Source of the DNA: Ascaphus truei
Lineage: Eukaryota; Chordata; Amphibia; Anura; Ascaphidae
Assembly (NCBI GenBank): GCA_036426205.1
Contig: WSYH01000837.1
Span: forward strand, 95,350-159,349
Reading direction: 5' to 3'
DNA length: 64,000 bases
Part shown: positions 57,566 through 64,000 of the stretch, in pieces
Layout of the letters: each line of letters starts with the position of its first letter
How positions within the stretch are numbered: position 1 is the stretch's first letter
Position numbers and translations under genes: made by a program
The notes under the pieces: model-generated
What the model was told of the DNA's origin: nothing
The model's database searches: none
The model's input: only the letters and a program-made list of their open reading frames with translations

Positions 57566-57960
57566 CTAGGAACATATGAGTTTGTACTTACAAGAAAAAA
57601 ATGAATTGATGAGATTCTGTCGTGTCTGGCCACCACTGGCTGTTTGTTCATTTTCAGCAGCTACATGGGTGGGATGCTCGTCTACCAAAGCCTCAGCTAG
57701 GTCTGACTGTACATTGTGCCTGAGTGCAACATTGTGCAAAATGCAACAGGCAAGGATAATATCAGACACTTTTTGAGGCTTGTATAGAAGAGCCCCACCA
57801 GTTCTGTCCAGACACCTAAACCTGGTCTTGAGTAGGCCAAATGTCCTCTCTATAACAGATCTTGTAGATATATGGGCTGCATTGTACCTCTCCTCTGCTT
57901 CAGTTTGAGGGTTTAGCACCGGAGTCAAGAGCCACGGCCTAATTCCGTATCCTGAGTCAC
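57566..57960 (-). CDS. HARBI1-like transposase nuclease, exon 2
   Basis: This is the C-terminal exon of the Harbinger nuclease. On the minus strand the acceptor TTATAG precedes 57960 and the frame reads on from exon 1 as GDSGYGIRPWLLTPV, a hallmark of HARBI1/PIF transposases. The third catalytic acid is the Glu in STRSVIERTFGLLKTRFRCL. Then KVSDIILACCILHNVALRHN follows, the conserved helix near the end of the domain. The stop is at 57566. Confidence 0.9.
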
Positions 57961-58069
57961 CTATAATGAATGGAGCACACATAAGCTGACATTAGTGATC
58001 AAATTGTACAATGCCAACATTCCTAAATCAACATGTGTTTTGTGTTAGAACATGTAAATATGTACTCAC

Positions 58070-58895
58070 CCAGCAGCCAACCAGGTTCAAAATGTCCCTC
58101 TTCGAACGCATGGAAGACTGAAGAGTTCCTCAGGATAGAGGAATCGTGACTGGAACCAGGGAACTTGGGTACCACATGCATTATCCTCATCGTGGCATCA
58201 CATACCACCTGTACATTGAGTGAATGGTAGTGCTTCCGATTGCGGTACACATGCTCACTCTGACTAGGTGCAATCAAAGCAACATGTGTGCAATCGATTG
58301 CACCCAGCACAGATGGTATCCCTGCTATATTATAAAAGCCAGTCCTGACTTCCAGCCACTCTGTTGCCTCTGTAGGAAAATGAATATAATTCCTAGCGCG
58401 TCTATTGAGTGCATAGAGAAACTGGGTCAAGGCCCGCGAGAATGTAGATTGCGAGACCCCGCCCACTATGCCCACAGTTGTCTGGTATGACGCGGAAGCA
58501 AGATAATGTAATGAGCACAGCATTTTAACAAGCCCAGGGACTGCACGACCTCTGGCTGTGAAAAAATCTAAATCCCCCCTTATCTCCTCATAAAGAGATA
58601 AGATTGCTGCTGAACTCAAACGATAGCGACTTACAATCTCCTCCTCACTCATCCCATCTAACAGGGTTCTCTCCCTGTACAGACGCGGACGAGGCACAAG
58701 TTGTCTCCTCTGTCTTCTCCTCTGATCTCCTGTCCCTCTACCTGTCCCTCGGCCTGTCCCTCTCCCTGTCCCTGTCGTATCCGCGTCACTGTCACTGTCC
58801 CTCGGTGTGTCCCTACCTTGCCCTATATCATTCTCTTGATCAGCAAGCATGTCATAGAAAAGAATGTTCCTGCGTCTCCTAAACATTCGCAACAT
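58070..58895 (-). CDS. HARBI1-like transposase nuclease, exon 1
   Basis: The ATG at 58895 gives MLRMFRRRRNILFYD, followed by an acidic stretch, RGTG repeats and a basic QRRRQRR patch. A DDE_Tnp_4-type nuclease follows: SRYRLSSAAILSLYEEI and the helix-turn-helix-like GVSQSTFSRALTQFL. Catalytic Asp 1 is in GAIDCTHV and Asp 2 in PGSSHDSSILRNS. The exon ends at a GTGAGT donor after WLLG (phase 1). With exon 2 the protein is 406 residues with no stop or frameshift, so the nuclease looks intact. A TATTTAAAGG box lies about 40 bp upstream of the ATG, like the one before the Myb gene. It converges with the plus-strand genes of the element. Confidence 0.92.
58335..58420 (-). other. Helix-turn-helix-like part of the nuclease exon
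   Basis: The coding region just upstream of the DDE core reads TFSRALTQFLYALNRRARNY, the conserved helix before the first catalytic Asp in HARBI1 proteins. Confidence 0.5.
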
Positions 58896-58933
58896 TTTGA
58901 AATGAGTAGCTGTGAATGAGCAGGTAATGTGCG

Positions 58934-58946
58934 TCCTTTAAATAGG
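58934..58946 (-). promoter_or_regulatory. TATA-like box of the nuclease gene
   Basis: Minus strand CTATTTAAAGGACGC lies about 40 bp before the ATG at 58895. The Myb-like gene has CATATTTAAAGGCAAC at 48332-48347, so both use the same TATTTAAAGG core. Confidence 0.5.
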
Positions 58947-60214
58947 TATGTGATGATGTCAGGTGACATAGTAAAATGCAAGGTGTTACATTAACATAAT
59001 AAAGTACTTCTGTGGCAAGCTGTGTGCACTTGTTGTTCTAAGTATTTGTTGTGTGTATTCTGCAGGGAATGATGATATTTGGCAATGATGTGACGTGAAG
59101 CTTTGTACAAAGATTGCTTGCAAATAAATAGTTGCATGTGCAATGCATGTAACACTTGTGAACGCAAGAGTCAGTCATGTAATGAGACAAAAAGGCTGAG
59201 ATTGACGTGGGAAAAGTTTTGTGTAACATGTGTAATTATCCATGTTATTGTGACATGTTGGCAACAATGAATAGTCGTGTGCATATGCATGCATTTGTGT
59301 AAGGAGGATAGTTGCTATAGAATGAGTTTACAAGGTGTCCCAATGCTGAATTACTGTACATGTGTGTATAAGTTAGGTTGAAGTGCTTGTAATGCTACGG
59401 TTACAATGTAAACATGCAATGTGATTGAGCGTCCAATAAGTGACGTCATGAAAATAGGGAGGACCCAAAAGTATATGTAAACATGAGAAGACAGATGTAC
59501 ATGAACGTTTAAAGATGCGTGTCACATTACAAGCATTGTGTAATGTAAAGGAAGATGAATATACTGTGTATGTGTGACATGTGTGACATGTGTGACATCA
59601 TGTAAATAATTGTCGCTGAGTTGAGTAAAATGTGTGATATGATGTGAGGTTCTCCTTTAAGAGTGTAGTATAGTATTTTCCCTTGCCACATCATCACATG
59701 ATGAGTAATGTGACCCGCAAATGCTGAAAACATGTAAAAGTCGAATGTTATGCAAATAAGACACATCAGCTGTGACACAATGCAGGGAATGCCCCCACAC
59801 TGTAATGCAAATGACGTTTGTATTGTGAGCAATGAAACGTAAACAGTACTATACTGTTATACGTCCCCGCTCCATTGACTTCCATTGATGTACAGAAGTT
59901 TGTTTTTTTCTAAGTGCCGTTCCGGCAGCCTTAGCGATCGTTCTCCCGTCCAAAATGCCAACTTTAGTTGGCGGGAGAAATCGGCCATAACATCTCAATT
60001 TCGTAGTGCCGATCAGCCCCGATAAGCTGTTTTTTTTTGTTGAATCCAGCCGATTTAAAAAAGTGGCGATCAGTGTCGAAAACAGGCTTATCGGCAGGCG
60101 ACTGGCCATAACCAAATAATCGGCTCCGAAACCTGGCGATATGAAGCACTTATCGGCGCTTACTGAATCTCAAACCCAATTTTGGCTATAACATGGCCAT
60201 ATTTCCCTTATCAA

Positions 60215-60233
60215 CGCTTACTGCATGAGGCCC
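60215..60233 (-). repeat. Harbinger right terminal inverted repeat
   Basis: This is a perfect 19 bp inverted match to the left end. Just inside it CTTATC recurs at about 60090, 60149 and 60207, and CGCTTACTG is repeated at about 60156 and 60215. The region 59880-60230 is therefore a subterminal repeat zone rich in TTATCGGC-like motifs. Confidence 0.93.
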
Positions 60234-60236
60234 TTA

Positions 60237-60345
60237 GACTGGTGGTGACTGTGAAAGTGTATGGTAGATTGTTCCAGTTTTGGGGTTCACAGTAAGAGAA
60301 CCTTGGAAACATGAACAGTCTTTTGGAGTCAGATTTCAGATAAGT
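60237..60345 (-). mobile_element. L2-like LINE 3' end, continuation after the Harbinger element
   Basis: This resumes where 48076 stopped: GACTGGTGGTGACTGTGAAAG and GTTCCAGTTTTGGGGTTCAC, the reverse complement of 13070-13200 with a small internal deletion. Confidence 0.85.
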
Positions 60346-60529
60346 GGCTAAACCGCTCAAATGCCGCTGACGTCACACGGAGATCGCTGTGGAAGTCAAA
60401 ATCCTTTGACTTCCAGTGATCATAACGGCACCAGTCGCCGTCAGGCCCATTATGGGCCCCCACGAGGGAGTGCATGCACTTGCTACGGCGCTGCGCAACG
60501 TCGCAGTCGTCGTAGCAAATGCTATACAC

Positions 60530-60990
60530 TCGACCTAAAGAAGATGAAGCAGCGACTTATGATTGGGAAGAAGCAAATCATTGCACTCAAACAAGGTGGA
60601 TCAACAATAAAAGACTGTGCACTTCTCATAAAGAAAGTTGAGGACTTCTACATGAAATTGTACGATAACACGGCATAATACAGGAGAGGAAGAGCGAGAA
60701 GAAACCACCAATGAGCGTCATTCAAGAAGAAGTGGCAAATGCGAAAAAGTCCATGAATGTGATAGCTTCCGGGGAAGATGGAATTATAACAGAAATCTTG
60801 AAAGAAGCTGGGGAAGAAGTGGAGGAAATCCTTGAAAAACTCTGTACATGCTGCTTGAAGAACAGGAAAATTCCAGAATTATGGAGCAATGCCATACAGT
60901 AGTTATCCTCATCCACAAGAAATGAGACTAACAAGGCCTCGAGCTATAGACCAATCAGTCTACTTCCCATTATGGATAGACGCGTGTTCA
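60530..60990 (+). pseudogene. RTE-like LINE reverse transcriptase fragment
   Basis: Pieces read KKMKQRLMIGKKQIIALKQG, IKKVEDFYMKLYDN, then MSVIQEEVANAKKSM, GEDGIITEILKEAGEEVEEI, CLKNRKIPELWSNAI and SSYRPISLLPIMD. The order (linker, EDFYxxLY, GxDGI, IPExW, YRPISLL) is that of an RTE-type polymerase N-terminus. Stops and frame changes break it, and a GT microsatellite follows. Confidence 0.75.
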
Positions 60991-61009
60991 AATGTATTAA
61001 ATTGAGGTG

Positions 61010-61040
<31 letters not shown>

Positions 61041-61041
61041 T

Positions 61042-61085
<44 letters not shown>
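61010..61085. repeat. (GT)n microsatellite
   Basis: Interrupted GT array ending in TATATA, following the RTE-like fragment. Confidence 0.95.
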
Positions 61086-61086
<1 letters not shown>

Positions 61087-61299
61087 GAATATATACACAG
61101 AAATAAATAATCCAGCACTAAAAGATATTCAATAGAAAAATTAACCAAATATAATACAAACTAAATAACATGGAAATAATGGCACAAATGCAGAAAGGAT
61201 ATGGGGTAGATGGCCAAGATGAAGTCTTTTTGGTCTGAGCTGCTTCTGACGAATGAACCAAATAACATATGAGTCTAAAAAACAGAAGTGCATGCCCCA

Positions 61300-61780
61300 T
61301 AGTGTAATACAGTTTATTACACGTGCTATGTTGGAGTAAACTTAAAAATGCACACTCACAAGCATAAATAGTAAAATCGCAGTGTATGACACCTGATCAC
61401 AGGTGGGGTAAGCTGCTTGGCTGGAGTCCCAAGGGCAACCGGAAGAATGGATGACTCGTTTTTCCAGTAAAGCCCTGGGTCTGGATGACCTCCGCAAAGC
61501 CCAGATGGAAATGACAGTTGGAGAACACCAGGGCACTGTGTGAATGCCAATGACGCTGTGTAGGGATCCTCAATAAAGCGCCCGTCGTTTGCAAGCTAGC
61601 AAGCAGCTTATACCTCCGTTCTGTCCGCGTTTGGGGGGAGGGGCTAAACACAGCATGTCATAGTGATGTAGCTGAAGGAGCCAACCAGTGAAAAGAGCCC
61701 TACGTGTTCCGTCGGAATGGTAGCGACTGCCTCAGGGGATATATGGACACCATGGTACAGAATCCTTTTATATATACCTA
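61300..61780 (-). repeat. Penelope-like terminal repeat, reverse orientation
   Basis: In reverse it reads CCCTGAGGCAGTCGCTACC ... GGAACACGTAGGG (61690-61735), the same TGA-hairpin-GAAACGYG layout as other Penelope ends in the window, followed by about 350 bp of non-coding sequence. Confidence 0.45.
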
Positions 61781-61786
61781 TAACAC

Positions 61787-63056
61787 TGTCACGGGAGACC
61801 AAGTTCTACAACACCTTTTTATAACTAGGATCATTTGATTGAGCAAAACAAGATGGTAAAATACATGGTAATTTGTTTCTTATAAAAAACAGACACACAA
61901 AGTTACACAATTCAAGATTAAAACACTTACTGGGAATGGGGCTAACGAATAAATCAGTTTCCGGAACGAAATTCCTTCAGATCACCTTTTTAGAGCACTT
62001 TCCAATGACCGGTAGTTACTCATAAAAAGTCCTGGACATCTGTTAATCAGTTAAAGCTTACCTTGTGTCAGGCCAGGATATGGGTACTCCAGAATAACGG
62101 CAGTGCCCCTCCTGTCCTAACATCTAGGCATATCTGAGCCTTTCAAGTACGGTCTCCGGACAGACACAGAGGCACCAACTAGTAGCCATCTGGGTTTTAC
62201 GGAATCCATGATTTAGAAAGCCCTCAGTTCATATACATGTTATCAATATCTATACACATTAAACTATACCCATTTAATAAAAGCTATGGTGTCCTGTTTT
62301 CTGTGTGCTAAAAGTTCTTATTCTGGTGTCAGGGGTGGAGTGAGTGTATATATTTACTACAATCACTAGCCTCATTCCTGGCACACATGATAAAAATACT
62401 TTTAAACTTTTAAAACACTGCAAACATGCTCAACTTTATAACCTTAGCTCGAGCACCTTCCGGAACCCCTACTCTAGGCTCAGGATACCTGGGCATGTAT
62501 GTGGGTACCTCTGCTATACTGGGAATCCCCTGCTATACTAAGGACCCCGTGTATACCTGCAAAAATATTTGAACCCTTCATACCCATTTACCTTGTCTGG
62601 AAGATGCAGCAGCAGGGATCCTGGTGCTGTCTTAAGAACGTTTCCCGGGTCCGAGGCTGGCGGAGTAATGCACATAGCTATATCCGAAGATATCACTCAA
62701 TCTCCCGATACAACTGTTGCGGTATCCCATAACTCTGGAACCCAAGCGCTATGTACATTAATGGCGCTATATAAATAAAGACATACAATACAACACAACC
62801 CCGCTCCATAGACACATTCTGCAAAGATTTTCTCCGCCAAACCCAATCTGAAATTTACAGCCTAGAAATCTCCCGATCCCAGTAAAGGCAAAAATTACAT
62901 AATTCTTTAATGTCGCAAAATCAGTATACAGTTGCAGTAATACATTTTTGACATCTGGGTCCCAGAGCTAACACTGTAAGACCCTAACACACGGATCAGG
63001 GTTAACCAAGTGGGCTTGACCTTTATTATAAGCCTGGTTAACCCTTCACTGTCACA
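61787..63056 (-). mobile_element. Solo LTR (Gypsy/ERV-type length and 5 bp duplication)
   Basis: TGTCACGGGAGACC at 61787 and CTTCACTGTCACA at 63056 give TG...CA ends. AACAC flanks both sides (61782-61786 and 63057-63061). Read in reverse it starts TGTGACAGTGAAGGGTTAAC with AATAAAGGTC soon after. It contains GCGCTATATAAATAAAGAC (62762-62780), also seen at 25080. No retroviral ORF is present. Confidence 0.6.
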
Positions 63057-63787
63057 AACACCTGTCTTCAATTAATGCTATCGGTTATTCAATACAAATG
63101 CAATAAAATTCTTAAAGTGCAATAGTAAGTAAAATACATAAAAAAAGGCATAATGTTAAAAAAAAAATTAAAAATGCAATATAAAAAAGCTGTTATATAT
63201 AACAGCAAATTACAAAGGGAGGAATATTGACCAGAATATAAAATAAACTTTAATTATGTAAAAAACAATATAATAACATAGGTGCGGCCTTAAAGGGAAA
63301 TAAAAATAGGGAATTCATAATAGTACTGTATAGATAGGCCAAACAGCCCAACAGAACAGACTGAAAAAGTGCCTATTAGTTGAATAATAGATATTAATCT
63401 ATTAATTGTGCTGTGTAGTAGAGTAAAAGGTATATGTGTAAGTGACAATGATAAAAAATAATGAGTGTATTTTTGTATCAACAAACATATACATGTGAAA
63501 TAGTGTAATTTTAATTAAAATAAGTGTTTCTAAATAATATTAATAAAACTTGAGTGTCATATTAAATGAGTGTGCTGGTGTCCAGACAGTCATTCGGTCC
63601 ATTAGGTGCCAGGATGTTAAGCCTGAAAATCCAGTATGGCTCTTGTCATCAAAGAGTGCCTAATCTATCACCTCCAGAAAATAGTTACATAGTAAATACA
63701 GGACGGATGTGCTCAAGAATGAAATATCTTTGTGTGCCTTATGGAAATGTTTGGGAACACCATGCATCTGTACACCATGCTTTCTAA

Positions 63788-63898
63788 GGCCTGTTCTATA
63801 CTGCATGCGGCCGTGCGCATGCGCATGCCTGTGCGAAAGTGCGTGCACGTGCTGCATGATTTTCCCTGTTATAGAGCCGGGAGCTACAGGTACTGCGT

Positions 63899-63939
<41 letters not shown>

Positions 63940-63962
63940 TATATATATATATGTATATATAT
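63788..63962. mobile_element. Truncated Harbinger-type miniature element
   Basis: GGCCTGTTCTATACTGCATG ... TATAGAGCCGGGAGCT repeats the left half of the element at 27812, preceded by TAA. It runs into a GT/AT microsatellite at 63898-63962. Confidence 0.6.
63898..63962. repeat. (GT)n/(AT)n microsatellite
   Basis: GCGTGT units then GT and TATATG units, ending where TGTGACAAACGGC begins (63963). Confidence 0.93.
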
Positions 63963-64000
63963 TGTGACAAACGGCTTACTCCGGGGCTCCGTCGTTTGTC

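Larger units (their letters stand above)
48077..60233. mobile_element. Complete 12.2 kb PIF/Harbinger DNA transposon with three genes
   Basis: The element begins GGGCCTCATGCAGTAAGCG at 48077 and ends with the exact reverse complement at 60233, giving 19 bp perfect inverted repeats with weaker similarity continuing about 18 bp further in. TTA flanks both sides (48074-48076 and 60234-60236), the 3 bp target duplication typical of PIF/Harbinger. Sequence outside both ends joins into a continuous L2-like LINE 3' end, which proves insertion. Inside are a Myb/SANT-like gene (plus), a forkhead-domain ORF (plus) and a HARBI1-like nuclease (minus). A SINE and AT/CA microsatellites also lie inside. The first two gene types define autonomous Harbinger elements, and this copy is several times longer than the usual 3-6 kb. 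The copy may be non-functional because the Myb gene carries a one-base insertion. Confidence 0.93.

Noticed and set aside
63963..64000. Start of another LTR (TGTGACAAACGGC)
   Set aside because: Only 38 bases are in the window, so it cannot be tested.

Overview
This is a 64 kb stretch of vertebrate nuclear DNA, most likely from a frog or other amphibian. The one host coding exon I recognise is the first coding exon of NADPH-cytochrome P450 reductase (POR), minus strand, 16845-17046. A CpG-rich block at about 45.7-46.4 kb carries a splice donor on the same strand and is a good candidate for the non-coding first exon and promoter of POR. If so, 17.05-45.9 kb is POR intron 1, everything below 16.84 kb is intron 2, and everything above about 46.4 kb is 5' flank. 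No further POR exon was seen. The repeat complement (PIF/Harbinger, TTAA-flanked DNA elements, Tc1, hAT, Penelope, CR1, L2, a tRNA-type SINE, an LTR, and no mammalian-type L1/Alu) fits an anuran. I do not assign a species.

The outstanding feature is a complete 12,157 bp PIF/Harbinger transposon at 48077-60233. It has 19 bp perfect terminal inverted repeats and a TTA target-site duplication, and it sits inside an older L2-like LINE 3' end. It carries three genes. The first is a four-exon Myb/SANT-like DNA-binding protein (plus strand), disrupted by one extra base in a Gly/Ser/Ala repeat. The second is an intact two-exon HARBI1-type DDE nuclease (minus strand). The third is an intact 222-codon single-exon ORF (plus strand, 54072-54740) whose N-terminal half reads as a forkhead winged-helix domain. 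A forkhead gene as cargo of a Harbinger element is the most unusual thing in the window.

Layout. 1-3 kb: mostly unrecognised. 2.9-9 kb: TTAA-flanked elements, hAT-like pieces, a CR1 LINE (minus) and microsatellites. 9-13.4 kb: Penelope-like foldbacks and an L2-like LINE with a 2A-like peptide, endonuclease and reverse transcriptase. 15-18 kb: Harbinger-type and hAT miniature elements around the POR exon. 18.2-22.1 kb: an inverted duplication bracketed by Tc1 remnants. 23-30 kb: four copies of a mariner-like miniature element, one hAT copy and a TTAA element. 30.8-35.9 kb: an LTR-like fragment, a Penelope terminal repeat, a SINE, and a TTAA element with nested insertions. 36.5-38.5 kb: a broken Tc1 element joined to a Penelope 3' end with a GIY-YIG endonuclease remnant. 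40-42.6 kb: three more hAT copies. 45.7-46.4 kb: CpG block. 47.8-60.3 kb: L2 fragment with the Harbinger element. 60.5-64 kb: RTE-like reverse transcriptase fragment, a reversed Penelope terminal repeat, a solo LTR with a 5 bp duplication, and a truncated Harbinger-type miniature element.

Functionally, the Myb-like protein and the nuclease are the two known partners of Harbinger transposition (DNA binding with nuclear import, and DDE catalysis). The forkhead protein could be a third DNA-binding partner or simply captured cargo.
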